A DNA stretch of 34,404 nt, taken from assembly GCF_900129365.1 (NCBI RefSeq), contig NZ_FQVM01000025.1, positions 1 to 34,404 on the forward strand, written 5' to 3'. Of the stretch, positions 16,680-25,175 are shown piece after piece. The notes under the pieces are model-generated. The model had not been told where the DNA came from, did not search any database, and saw only the letters and a list, made by a program, of their open reading frames with translations. Every line of letters begins with the position of its first letter. The stretch's first letter is position 1. A program made the position numbers and the translations under genes. This DNA is from Clostridium fallax (GTDB lineage Bacteria; Bacillota; Clostridia; Clostridiales; Clostridiaceae).

Positions 16680-18083
16680 TTAAGCTTTTATACACTCTTT
16701 TCTATAATTATTTTTATCTGAATATCTATATTCTTTTTCAAATTTTTGACTAAAGGCTTTTTTCATAAAGAATAAAGAAGTTATTGCAGATATCATATCA
16801 GATATAGGAAATGAAAGCCAAGCTCCCATAACTCCGAAGAAGTTAGTCATAATAAATACTAAAGGAATAAACACTAACATTTGTCTATAAATTGATAGCA
16901 AGAATGATTTTTTAGCTTCTCCAATAGCTTGATAATAATAAATAACTATATAATATAAACCAACTGCTGGAAGAACAGAAATACAAATTCTAAAAGCTTG
17001 TATTGCTTTAGAAAGTATTAAGGTATCTTTTAAGAAGAAACCTATAATTGGCTTTGTAAATACCATTAAAATAATCCAAAACCCTATAGAAGCTAAGGTT
17101 ACAGTTAATATTGAAAGTTTTAATGTTTTTTTCATTTTTGTATAATTTTCACTACCGTAATTATAAGCTACAATTGGTTGCATTGCAGAACTTATACCAA
17201 TTATAGTTATAAACATAAACATAGAAACCCTAGTTACTGCTCCGATTATTACTATAGCAGTGTCTCCACCTATAGATGATAATAAGTTATTTAATATTAT
17301 TGCAACTACGGCATCTGAAATCTCTATTATAAATGTTGAAAAACCTACTGCTATTATTCCAAAGATTATTTTATAATTAAGCGATCTATAAAACATTGGT
17401 AATGTAAATTCAATTTCAAAAGACTTTTTAACTTTTCTAAATTCTATCATTGCAAAAATAAATGCAACAATTTGAGAAAATACAGTTGCTATAGCAGCAC
17501 CACTAACGCCCCAACCTAAAATTGCAACTAAGAAAAAGTCTATAATTATGTTTGTTATTGCTCCAATTGAGTTAGAATATAAAGTGATTTTAGTATTACC
17601 TAAAGCTGTCATTATATAACAAGCAACTACTCCTAAGCATTGAAATATTCCACCTATTAAAATTATAGATACATATTTATTAGATAAAGGATATATTACA
17701 GAACTAGCTCCTAATGCTGTAATTATTGGTTTTTTAAAAATGAATACAGATAATGATATAAAGACTAAGATAACAAAGGTCATTGTTAAAGCATTCATTA
17801 TAGTTTTAACTAAGCTCTTTTTATTTTGTTCCCCTAAGCTTCTAGCAACAAAGGTAGAAGCTCCTACGGCTATAAGAAGCCCTAAGGCTATTATAAATCT
17901 TTGAACTGGAAATGCTACTGTTAAAGCTGCAATAGCGTTTGGCCCTATATAACGTCCTACAAAGACTGTATCTACCATATTATAAAGTTCTGATACTAAT
18001 AATGATATAATTGCAGGTATTGCAAATTTTAAAAGCACTCGTCCTATTTTGTTGTCCGTGAAAATTTTATTGTCCATTCCCAT
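16680..18083 (-). CDS. MATE family efflux transporter
   Basis: A 467-residue inner-membrane protein with twelve hydrophobic helices in two homologous halves of the MATE fold, recognised from the start IGRVLLKFAIPAIISLLVSELYNMVDTVFVGRYIG and the midpoint motif around SSAMQPIVAYNYGSENY. MATE pumps exchange drugs or other cationic organics for Na+ or H+; the closest group by look is the MepA/clostridial type, but the substrate is unknown. The ATG follows GAGGTG. The AraC/GH39-like regulator gene lies upstream on the same strand but is closed by its own terminator, so the two need not be coexpressed. Confidence 0.92.
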   Translation of the reverse strand: MGMDNKIFTDNKIGRVLLKFAIPAIISLLVSELYNMVDTVFVGRYIGPNAIAALTVAFPVQRFIIALGLLIAVGASTFVARSLGEQNKKSLVKTIMNALTMTFVILVFISLSVFIFKKPIITALGASSVIYPLSNKYVSIILIGGIFQCLGVVACYIMTALGNTKITLYSNSIGAITNIIIDFFLVAILGWGVSGAAIATVFSQIVAFIFAMIEFRKVKKSFEIEFTLPMFYRSLNYKIIFGIIAVGFSTFIIEISDAVVAIILNNLLSSIGGDTAIVIIGAVTRVSMFMFITIIGISSAMQPIVAYNYGSENYTKMKKTLKLSILTVTLASIGFWIILMVFTKPIIGFFLKDTLILSKAIQAFRICISVLPAVGLYYIVIYYYQAIGEAKKSFLLSIYRQMLVFIPLVFIMTNFFGVMGAWLSFPISDMISAITSLFFMKKAFSQKFEKEYRYSDKNNYRKECIKA

Positions 18084-18285
18084 AAATTACACCTCTCATT
18101 TAAACAATTATTATATATAGATTTAAATTTTTTAATATAAAATTTCATTTTTTAATAATCAACCCTCTTTCTGAAATCTCCTATAATATTATTATACGGT
18201 AATTAGCATTTTTTTTAATTGCTTAAAGTGCTAGGATAAAGGTACTAATATGGGTTTTTAAAATCATTACAAAAAATGTAAAATA

Positions 18286-18314
18286 ACAAAAAAACACCTT
18301 ATTTAAGGTGTTTT
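18286..18314 (-). terminator. Terminator overlapping the end of the AraC gene
   Basis: Positions 18291-18301 pair with 18304-18314 as an 11-bp stem, and the minus-strand T-run extends it. The stop codon at 18299-18301 lies inside the hairpin, so coding and terminator sequence overlap. Confidence 0.85.
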
Positions 18315-20374
18315 GGTACTTCTTTTATTATTATTAATACAGCTCCATAACCATTTAGCTTACTTTGTATATTAAGAACAGTGCTTTTTTTAGTAAATTT
18401 AAAAGTTATGTTAGGAAAAGATGCTTTATGTAAAATTTCCTTTTCCTCTTTATTTAATCTAACAGGTCTTCCCATATTAACCCAGTAATTATAAGAAGAA
18501 CCTATCTTTTCACTTATTTCATAGGTTATCATCCTTGTAGAATTTGGGATTCCTATAATATTTAGTGAAAATCTTTTAGATGGAGTTGCTTTTATAGCTC
18601 TTAACTTATTGAATTTATTAAATTCAATAAGCTTTTCAAAGTCATCATTATCATTATATAAAAGTATTTGATATTCAGAATCTTTTTTTGTTACTATATA
18701 TCCTTTATCTTTTTCAATTAAGGTATCTCCTAACTTATTAATTAGATAATAGGCATAGTAAGAAGGTTTTTTAATTCCTCTATCATTTACAAGACCTGGA
18801 TAACCAAAGAAAACTTCATTAGTAGGATTTTCCTGTTTATCTAAAACGTCAAATGCTTTTAAATAAGATAAATTATTATTTTTGTTAGCTTCATTATGAA
18901 TTATGAAAGGTAACATATATGCTGTATCAAAGATAAGATTCATATCTTCCGAAGCATGGAAGTACTCATCAATTACTATAAGATTATAATGTTCTTCTAT
19001 TAGGTTTTTAACTTCATTTCTAAAACTTTCTGTAAAGTTGTTTGAAAATTGAAATTTAAAATTATTGAAATTTAAAAGTTCTAAATTCATAAAGTAATCT
19101 AAAAATGAAGTTAAAATTTGAAGATAATTATTTTTATCAAAACCAGAATCATTTAAAACTATTAAAGGTTTTAAATTTAAGTCTTCTAAAAATTCTAATA
19201 CTCCAAAGGCTCTATTCCAATTATAAAATTTAGCTTCCGGAAAAATCCCCATATCCCTAGAAAATAGATTAAAAAGCCTTGCGTATTCAAAGCCTATTTC
19301 GTATTGAAGTTCTTCTAAAATATCTTTATTATCTTCTATTAATAAATCAAAGGAATCTCCAACATTTATAACTTCTTTAAAGATCTTTTCAAAGGAACCT
19401 AAATTATTATCTACCTTTATATCAATTTTATTTATTCTATCATCATAGTTAAACCGATTATAATCCTCAAGATAATATAGAAGATATTCAAGACTTTCTT
19501 CTAAAGGATATAATTTTATTTGTTTTTGTTTTTCTAAAGTTTCATCATCTACTTTATATTTTTTCCTAAACTGAAGAGGAGTACATTTATAAAGGGACTT
19601 AAAGTGTTTATTAAAGTATCTGGTATGAGAAAATCCGATTTCTTCTGAAATTTCTGAAATAGTCTTATCACTATCTAAAAGAAGTTTTACAGACTCTTCA
19701 ATCCTTGTTATGTTTATTAAATCTGTGAAGCTATATCCAGTTGCATATTTTATTTCATGAGATAAATAATGAGTACTTAAAAATTCTTTATTAGCTATAT
19801 CTTTTAAAGTTATATTATTATTGTAATTATTATATATAAATTTAGATATTCTATGATATCTTTCTAATTGCTCCTCATTTTCCTTAAGTTCTTCTTTTTC
19901 GTAAGTTAAATAATTAAAATCATTTATTAAAAGATATAAAAGATCTACAAGGGTATTTTCAATCTCTTCATCATAATTATCTGGTTTTTGAACAGCTTCA
20001 CAAAGAATTATACTAAGATAAGTTCTTAAATCATCATATTCCTCCGATTCTTGTTGTCCTGTTTCAGCAGTATAAAAAAACATATTTTCAATATCTGTAT
20101 AATATTTTTCAAAAAAGTAAGGATCTATATAAAAAATAAGTACTTTATTATCACAATCATCTGACATAAGGCTATGACTTTCATTTACATTTATTATTTC
20201 TAATTCTCTTTCTTTTAGTTTAAAAATATCTGAGTCTATAGTAACGTTTATAGTTCCTTTAAGAACATAAATAATTTCTATAGCATTATGCCAATGTATA
20301 GGATAATTTTTTATATTTGTTAGGAAGATATTAACTGGTACATTTAATGGATAATTTATATATTCTTTCCTCAA
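18299..20374 (-). CDS. AraC-family regulator fused to a degenerate GH39-like domain
   Basis: A 691-residue protein in three parts. Residues about 10-100 are a cupin sensor (HWHNAIEIIYVLKGTINV). Residues about 185-285 are a pair of AraC helix-turn-helix motifs, the second reading ISEISEEIGFSHTRYFNKHF. From about 320 to 691 the chain resembles glycoside hydrolase family 39: ELQYEIGFEYARL, FDTAYMLPFIIHNE and FFGYPGLVNDRGIKKPSYYAY. Glu470 in IDEYF lies where the GH39 nucleophile is expected, but the acid/base motif (WNEP in enzymes) appears as FSNN at 443-446, so catalysis is unlikely and sugar sensing is inferred. It starts at TTG after AAAGGAG. Confidence 0.88.
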   Translation of the reverse strand: MRKEYINYPLNVPVNIFLTNIKNYPIHWHNAIEIIYVLKGTINVTIDSDIFKLKERELEIINVNESHSLMSDDCDNKVLIFYIDPYFFEKYYTDIENMFFYTAETGQQESEEYDDLRTYLSIILCEAVQKPDNYDEEIENTLVDLLYLLINDFNYLTYEKEELKENEEQLERYHRISKFIYNNYNNNITLKDIANKEFLSTHYLSHEIKYATGYSFTDLINITRIEESVKLLLDSDKTISEISEEIGFSHTRYFNKHFKSLYKCTPLQFRKKYKVDDETLEKQKQIKLYPLEESLEYLLYYLEDYNRFNYDDRINKIDIKVDNNLGSFEKIFKEVINVGDSFDLLIEDNKDILEELQYEIGFEYARLFNLFSRDMGIFPEAKFYNWNRAFGVLEFLEDLNLKPLIVLNDSGFDKNNYLQILTSFLDYFMNLELLNFNNFKFQFSNNFTESFRNEVKNLIEEHYNLIVIDEYFHASEDMNLIFDTAYMLPFIIHNEANKNNNLSYLKAFDVLDKQENPTNEVFFGYPGLVNDRGIKKPSYYAYYLINKLGDTLIEKDKGYIVTKKDSEYQILLYNDNDDFEKLIEFNKFNKLRAIKATPSKRFSLNIIGIPNSTRMITYEISEKIGSSYNYWVNMGRPVRLNKEEKEILHKASFPNITFKFTKKSTVLNIQSKLNGYGAVLIIIKEVPKHLK

Positions 20375-20429
20375 AGAAATTCTCCTTTAACTATCTATTT
20401 GTAATTATTAGTAAGTACTACTTATCTAT

Positions 20430-20458
20430 ATTATACAAATACTATAAAATTTTTGAAA
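20430..20458 (-). promoter_or_regulatory. Promoter of the AraC/GH39-like regulator gene
   Basis: On the minus strand TTTCAA (20453-20458) and a perfect TATAAT (20430-20435) are spaced by 17 nt, 56 nt before the TTG start. Confidence 0.65.
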
Positions 20459-20479
20459 GTTTTACTTATTATAAATTAT

Positions 20480-20514
20480 TTATAAAAAGGGATAGATAAT
20501 TATCTATCCCTTTT
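20480..20514 (-). terminator. Terminator after the small helical protein gene
   Basis: Positions 20485-20514 are a perfect 30-nt inverted repeat (15-bp arms). Read on the minus strand it ends in CCCTTTTT. It lies 80 nt after the stop of the small gene and ahead of the AraC promoter, so it isolates the two. Confidence 0.85.
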
Positions 20515-20593
20515 AAGAACAAATTAACAACAAAATTTTAGAAAGGAAAAAATATATAAGATTTTATAAATAAAAGTTTATTTTCTATAAGTA

Positions 20594-20782
20594 TTAATGT
20601 TCAACATAATTATTTATAGTATTTTCTGTTTGTCTTAAAGCATTTTCTACTGCTTCTAAAGAGCATTGAATATTTTTCCTATTCTCATCTTTTTCTACTG
20701 TTGACAGAGCATTTTTCAAGTCATTTTTAGCAGTTTGTAATTTTTCTATTGTACATTCAACATTTTGTCTTGCATTTTTCAT
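20594..20782 (-). CDS. Small helical protein, possible forespore gene
   Basis: A 62-residue protein, rich in Lys, Glu, Asn and Gln, that is predicted by eye to be two amphipathic helices separated by a charged break near residue 30 (STVEKDENRKN). Two halves look alike (VECTIEKLQTAKNDLKNAL and IQCSLEAVENALRQTENTI), including a Cys at the same place, so it may be an internal duplication. No signal or membrane segment. The ATG has a strong GGAAGGTGAT site. I do not recognise the family. The upstream region has a sigma-F/G-like promoter candidate, which would put expression in the forespore. Confidence 0.75.
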   Translation of the reverse strand: MKNARQNVECTIEKLQTAKNDLKNALSTVEKDENRKNIQCSLEAVENALRQTENTINNYVEH

Positions 20783-20815
20783 TTTAAATCACCTTCCTTT
20801 TAATTTTTACAATAA

Positions 20816-20845
20816 TATTATGTGCTTTTTCATATTATAAATTCA
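20816..20845 (-). promoter_or_regulatory. Candidate sigma-F/sigma-G promoter
   Basis: On the minus strand TGAATT (20840-20845), close to the forespore -35 consensus, stands 17 nt from CATAATA (20816-20822), which fits the forespore -10 consensus CATnnTA. A TTGACA nearby at a poor distance from any -10 box is a less likely alternative. Confidence 0.4.
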
Positions 20846-21005
20846 TATAAAAAAATGGAATGTCAAATAAAATTTTTTGGATTTTGTTAACGAATTTTAA
20901 ATTTAATATATTAAGTATATATAAAGAATAGCATTATCTTATTTAAGAAAATTAAGTCTAAATTTTTATAAATTACAAAAAAAATTAACAAAGGTATCAG
21001 TTTAA

Positions 21006-21033
21006 TTGATTATACAATGTGGTATCATATACG
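21006..21033 (+). promoter_or_regulatory. Candidate clpB promoter with GGTATCA direct repeats
   Basis: TTGATT (21006-21011) and TATACG (21028-21033) are spaced by 16 nt. GGTATCA occurs at 20993-20999 and at 21021-21027, one copy before the -35 box and one just before the -10 box, with a 28-nt period. No CIRCE element or CtsR heptad (GGTCAAA) is visible. Confidence 0.4.
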
Positions 21034-21064
21034 TATAAAGTCATTATGAAGAGAGGTAATAGAT

Positions 21065-23650
21065 ATGAATGTTGAAAAAATGACAGTAAGAGTACAACAG
21101 GCATTAAATGAAGCTCAAATGACAGCTATAAGAAATAATCATCAACAAGTTGATGTCATTCACTTACTTTCGGCATTAGTAGAACAACAAGATGGCTTAA
21201 TACCAAATATTTTAGAAAGAATGGGTATAGATCTTAAAGCTTTAAAATTTGATATTAAAAGTGAATTAGATAAAATGCCAAAAGTCTTAGGTGATGGAGC
21301 AGACGGAGCTTCTGTTTATGCAACAAGAAAGATAGAACAAGTACTTATAAAAGCTGAAGATATTGCAAAAGAATATAATGATAGTTATATAAGTGTTGAA
21401 CATGTAATGTTAGCTATTATAGAAACAGAAAAATCTGGAGCTGTATCTAGAATTCTATATAAAAATAATATTAACAAAGATGATTTTTTAAGAGTTTTAG
21501 CTCAAGTTAGAGGAAATCAAAGAGTTGAAACTCAAGATCCAGAAGGTACATATGATGCTTTAGCTAAGTATGGAGTTAATTTAGTAGATTTAGCTAAAAA
21601 ACATAAACTAGATCCTGTAATAGGAAGAGATGAAGAAATTAGAAGAACTATAAGAATTCTCTCAAGAAGAACTAAAAATAATCCTGTTTTAATAGGTGAA
21701 CCTGGTGTTGGTAAAACTGCCATTGTAGAGGGATTAGCTGAAAGAATTGTAAGAGGAGATGTTCCAGAAGGATTAAAAGATAGAATTATATTCTCTTTAG
21801 ATATGGGCTCTTTAGTAGCTGGTGCTAAATATAGAGGAGAGTTTGAGGAAAGATTAAAATCTGTACTCAAAGAAGTTCAAAGTGCAGAAGGAAAAATCAT
21901 ATTATTTATAGATGAAATACATACAATAGTTGGAGCTGGAAAAACTGAAGGTGCCATGGATGCAGGAAATCTTATAAAACCTTTATTAGCAAGAGGAGAG
22001 CTTCATTGCATAGGTGCTACAACTTTTGATGAATATAGGCAATATATTGAAAAAGATAAAGCTCTTGAAAGAAGATTTCAACCAGTAATTGTTAATGAAC
22101 CAACAGTTCAGGATACTATATCAATTTTAAGAGGTTTAAAGGAAAGATTTGAAATTCACCATGGAGTTAGAATTCATGACTCTGCAATAGTTGCAGCTGC
22201 AAAGCTTTCTCATAGATATATACAAGATAGATATTTACCAGATAAGGCTATAGATTTAATAGATGAAGCTGGTGCTATGATAAGAAGTGAAATAGATAGT
22301 TTACCTACTGAATTAGATATGGTAAGAAGAAAGATATTCACACTTCAAACAGAAAAAGAAGCCTTATCAAAGGAAAAAGATGAAGGTTCAAAGAGAAGAC
22401 TTGAAAACTTAGAAAAAGAACTTTCAGAATTAAAAAATAAAAATGATGAAATGACTGCTAAATATGAAAAAGAAAAGAGTTATATTTTAGATATTAGAAA
22501 CTTAAAAACTCAGTTAGATGAAGCTAGAGGAAAAGTTGAAAAATATGAAAGAGAATATGACTTTAATAAAGTGGCAGAACTTAAGTATGGCTTAATTCCT
22601 CAATTAGAGGAAAAGATTAAAGAGCAAGAAAAATCTTTAAATGAAAATCATGAAGGTGCATTATTAAAAGAAGAGGTAACAGAAAAGGAAATATCAGAAA
22701 TAGTATCAAAATGGACAGGTATTCCTGTTTCTAAATTAGTTGAAGGAGAAAGAGAAAAATTACTAAGATTAGAAGATGAACTTGAAAAGAGAGTAATTGG
22801 TCAAAATGAAGCTGTGAAAGTAGTTAGTAATGCAGTTATAAGAGCAAGAGCAGGACTTAAAGATCCAAATAAACCAATTGGTTCATTTATTTTCTTAGGT
22901 CCTACTGGTGTAGGTAAAACAGAACTTGCTAAAACTTTAGCTAGAACCTTATTTGATAGTGAAGAAAATATGATTAGAATTGATATGAGTGAATATATGG
23001 AGAAATATTCAGTTTCTAGATTAATTGGTGCTCCTCCAGGATATGTTGGATATGATGAAGGTGGTCAATTAACAGAAGCTGTTAGAAGAAAACCATATTC
23101 AGTAATTCTTTTTGATGAGATAGAAAAGGCTCATGAAGATGTATTTAATATTTTTCTTCAAATTTTAGATGATGGTAGATTAACAGATAACAAAGGTAAA
23201 ACTGTAGATTTTAAAAATACAATAATTATTATGACTTCTAATATAGGTAGTGCATATTTATTAGAAGGAGAAGATGAGGAAGCTAAAGAAAAAGTTATGA
23301 TGGAAATGAAGTCAAGATTTAAACCAGAATTTTTAAATCGTGTAGATGACATTATAATGTTTAAACCACTTTCTCATGAAGATGTTAAGAAGATTGTAGA
23401 TATATTCTTAAAAGATGTTAAGAGAAGATTGGCAGAAAAGAATATAAATGTAAAAGTTACAGATGCAGCAAGAGAAGTTATGAGTTCTGAAGGATATGAT
23501 CCAATTTATGGTGCAAGACCATTAAAGAGATATATTCAAAATACATTAGAAACATTAATTGCAAAGAAACTTATAGCTGGAGAAATTGTTGATGGATGTA
23601 CTATAGAAATTGATGGAAAAGATCAAAATATTACTATAAAAAGGATATAA
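21065..23650 (+). CDS. clpB: ATP-dependent disaggregase ClpB
   Basis: An 861-residue Hsp100 chaperone that threads aggregated proteins with DnaK. The N-terminal Clp double repeat covers residues about 1-150, with the first AAA+ module at Walker A GEPGVGKT (211-218) and Walker B LFIDEIHT. A long coiled-coil M domain (about 405-525), which separates ClpB from ClpA and ClpX-type proteins, links to the second module with Walker A GPTGVGKT (612-619), Walker B ILFDEIEKAH and the pore loop GYVGYDEGG. The C-terminal D2 small domain is complete. No ClpP-binding IGF tripeptide is apparent, as expected. The ATG follows AGAGGTAAT. It is monocistronic by the terminator after it. Confidence 0.97.
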   Translation: MNVEKMTVRVQQALNEAQMTAIRNNHQQVDVIHLLSALVEQQDGLIPNILERMGIDLKALKFDIKSELDKMPKVLGDGADGASVYATRKIEQVLIKAEDIAKEYNDSYISVEHVMLAIIETEKSGAVSRILYKNNINKDDFLRVLAQVRGNQRVETQDPEGTYDALAKYGVNLVDLAKKHKLDPVIGRDEEIRRTIRILSRRTKNNPVLIGEPGVGKTAIVEGLAERIVRGDVPEGLKDRIIFSLDMGSLVAGAKYRGEFEERLKSVLKEVQSAEGKIILFIDEIHTIVGAGKTEGAMDAGNLIKPLLARGELHCIGATTFDEYRQYIEKDKALERRFQPVIVNEPTVQDTISILRGLKERFEIHHGVRIHDSAIVAAAKLSHRYIQDRYLPDKAIDLIDEAGAMIRSEIDSLPTELDMVRRKIFTLQTEKEALSKEKDEGSKRRLENLEKELSELKNKNDEMTAKYEKEKSYILDIRNLKTQLDEARGKVEKYEREYDFNKVAELKYGLIPQLEEKIKEQEKSLNENHEGALLKEEVTEKEISEIVSKWTGIPVSKLVEGEREKLLRLEDELEKRVIGQNEAVKVVSNAVIRARAGLKDPNKPIGSFIFLGPTGVGKTELAKTLARTLFDSEENMIRIDMSEYMEKYSVSRLIGAPPGYVGYDEGGQLTEAVRRKPYSVILFDEIEKAHEDVFNIFLQILDDGRLTDNKGKTVDFKNTIIIMTSNIGSAYLLEGEDEEAKEKVMMEMKSRFKPEFLNRVDDIIMFKPLSHEDVKKIVDIFLKDVKRRLAEKNINVKVTDAAREVMSSEGYDPIYGARPLKRYIQNTLETLIAKKLIAGEIVDGCTIEIDGKDQNITIKRI

Positions 23651-23688
23651 AATAAGGAGAGCATATTAATATGCTCTCCTTATTTTAT
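23649..23688 (+). terminator. Terminator of clpB
   Basis: A perfect palindrome of 19-bp arms (23649-23667 and 23668-23686) starts in the stop codon and ends in TTATTTT. The A-rich left arm makes it usable in the other direction for the SASP gene too. Confidence 0.9.
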
Positions 23689-23731
23689 ATTTGTAGAATT
23701 CTAAAAAATGTATAAAATTAATAATTTAATA

Positions 23732-23911
23732 TTATAAATTCTTTTCGTATTGTTCTACCATTCTTTTAACCATTTCTCCACCAACGCTACCGCATTGTTT
23801 TGAGCTTAATTCTCCGTTATAATCAGTAAATGGAACTCCCATTTCCTTTGCGATTTCCATTTTGAATTTTGATAAACCATTCTTTGCTTCTGGAACTAAT
23901 TTTTGTGCCAT
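23732..23911 (-). CDS. Alpha/beta-type small acid-soluble spore protein
   Basis: A 59-residue protein, found by reading the minus strand. It contains the family motif MAQKLVPEAKNGLSKFKMEI at the start, then KEMGVPF, and the second conserved block GGELSSKQCGSVGG-like (NGELSSKQCGSVGGEMVKRM), typical of SspA-type proteins. The family coats spore DNA in the forespore and protects it; the first conserved block includes the site cut by the germination protease GPR. The ATG follows AAGGAGG at a normal distance. The Cys in the second block is unusual for the family. I see no certain sigma-G promoter. It identifies the host as a spore former. Confidence 0.93.
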   Translation of the reverse strand: MAQKLVPEAKNGLSKFKMEIAKEMGVPFTDYNGELSSKQCGSVGGEMVKRMVEQYEKNL

Positions 23912-24116
23912 GATAAATTCCTCCTTAAACTTTATATTTTTTACAAAGATTTGATTTCTTCTTTGTAGTGTTATTTTGCGTAAAATACATTTTATTAAAC
24001 TAGAGAAATAAGTCCAATAGAGGAATTTAAATCATTAATAGGAAAAAATATCACAAAATTTATAAAGCCACCAGACTTTTATTTTTATCATAAGAGAAAC
24101 TAATTATACATTATTT

Positions 24117-25088
24117 TTATTTGTTTTTTATTTCATCATAAGAAGGAAAATTATATGCAGATTTTGCTGATTTAATGCCTCTTATTATAGCTTTCTCCAT
24201 AACTTTAGCAGAAAGCATACCAACTACATTAATATCAGCTTTTACTTTATTTGTACTTAAAGCAAAAATTGTATCACCATCAAATAGTGTATGAGCTGGT
24301 CTAATAGCTCTTCCAAATCCATTATGAGCCATAGAAGCTATTTTGTTAATTTGAGATTTATTAAATATACCATTAGTAACTATAATTCCTATAGTAGTAT
24401 TTCCAGTAAATACATTTTTTCCATTATCATAATTATTTATCATAAAATTTTCAGTATTTATAAAATCATTTTTATTTTTGTTTAAAGCACCAGCTATTAT
24501 TTTGTTAGACTCATTATCCCAAATATCTCCTAAAGCATTTACTCCAACTATAGAGCCTACTTTTAAATCTCCAATCTGAACAGCATAACTTCCAAGTCCA
24601 CCTTTCATAGAGTAAGAAGGTCCTAATATTTTTCCAACAGTAGCACCAGTACCAGCTCCAATATTTCCGTTTATATCTTCATTATAATTTTCAGAGTTTA
24701 TACAAGCTTCATAACCCATAGTTTTATCTGGTCTTATTTTATAATTTCCACATCCTAAATCAAAAAGAACTGCTTGACATACTATTGGCACTTTTGTCAT
24801 TCCTACATCAAAGCCACAATTTCTTTCTTCTAAATATTTCATAACTCCGGAGGATGCATCTAAACCAAAAGCACTTCCACCAGATAAAACAACTCCATGA
24901 ACCTTATCTACAAATTCTAAGGGGTTTAATAAATCTGTTTCACGAGTACCAGGAGAGCCACCACGAACATCTACACCACAAGAACCACCTTCTTTACATA
25001 AGACAACGGTACAACCAGTACCTGATTCAATATTTTGAGCATGACCTAAATTTATTCCATCTATATCACAAAATTTAATTTCAAACAT
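24117..25088 (-). CDS. P1 family peptidase (DmpA/S58-type Ntn hydrolase)
   Basis: This 323-residue protein belongs to the DmpA/NylC group of N-terminal nucleophile hydrolases, which cleave themselves to expose an active Thr or Ser. The N-terminal GHAQNIESGTGCTVVL, the glycine-rich VRGGSPGTRETDLL and GVVLSGGSAFGLDASSG blocks are diagnostic. The likely processing site is Asn230-Thr231 in GNTTIGIIVTNG, the same Asn-Thr arrangement as NylC and unlike the Gly-Ser of DmpA. Downstream GFGRAIRPAHTLFDGDTIFAL is intact. Family members act as aminopeptidases or amidases; the substrate here is unknown. No signal peptide, so probably cytoplasmic. The ATG follows AAAGGAG. Confidence 0.9.
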   Translation of the reverse strand: MFEIKFCDIDGINLGHAQNIESGTGCTVVLCKEGGSCGVDVRGGSPGTRETDLLNPLEFVDKVHGVVLSGGSAFGLDASSGVMKYLEERNCGFDVGMTKVPIVCQAVLFDLGCGNYKIRPDKTMGYEACINSENYNEDINGNIGAGTGATVGKILGPSYSMKGGLGSYAVQIGDLKVGSIVGVNALGDIWDNESNKIIAGALNKNKNDFINTENFMINNYDNGKNVFTGNTTIGIIVTNGIFNKSQINKIASMAHNGFGRAIRPAHTLFDGDTIFALSTNKVKADINVVGMLSAKVMEKAIIRGIKSAKSAYNFPSYDEIKNK

Positions 25089-25119
25089 AATAAGACTCCT
25101 TTTAATATAAAAATTCTAA

Positions 25120-25169
25120 ATAAAATAAAAGGCTATTTTAAAGTTTAAGATAAACTTTAAAACAGTCTT
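25120..25169 (-). terminator. Terminator after the ECF S component gene
   Basis: Arms 25129-25147 and 25151-25169 form an 18-bp stem with one mismatch and one G:U pair. Read on the minus strand it ends in CCTTTTATTTTATTT. Confidence 0.8.
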
Positions 25170-25175
25170 TATAAA

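Noticed and set aside
20940..21064. CIRCE or CtsR operator before clpB
   Set aside because: I looked for TTAGCACTC/GAGTGCTAA and GGTCAAA heptads and found none.
23944..23967. Inverted repeat ACAAAGA...TCTTTGT ahead of the SASP gene
   Set aside because: Only seven base pairs with a 10-nt loop, no terminator features and no recognised regulator site.
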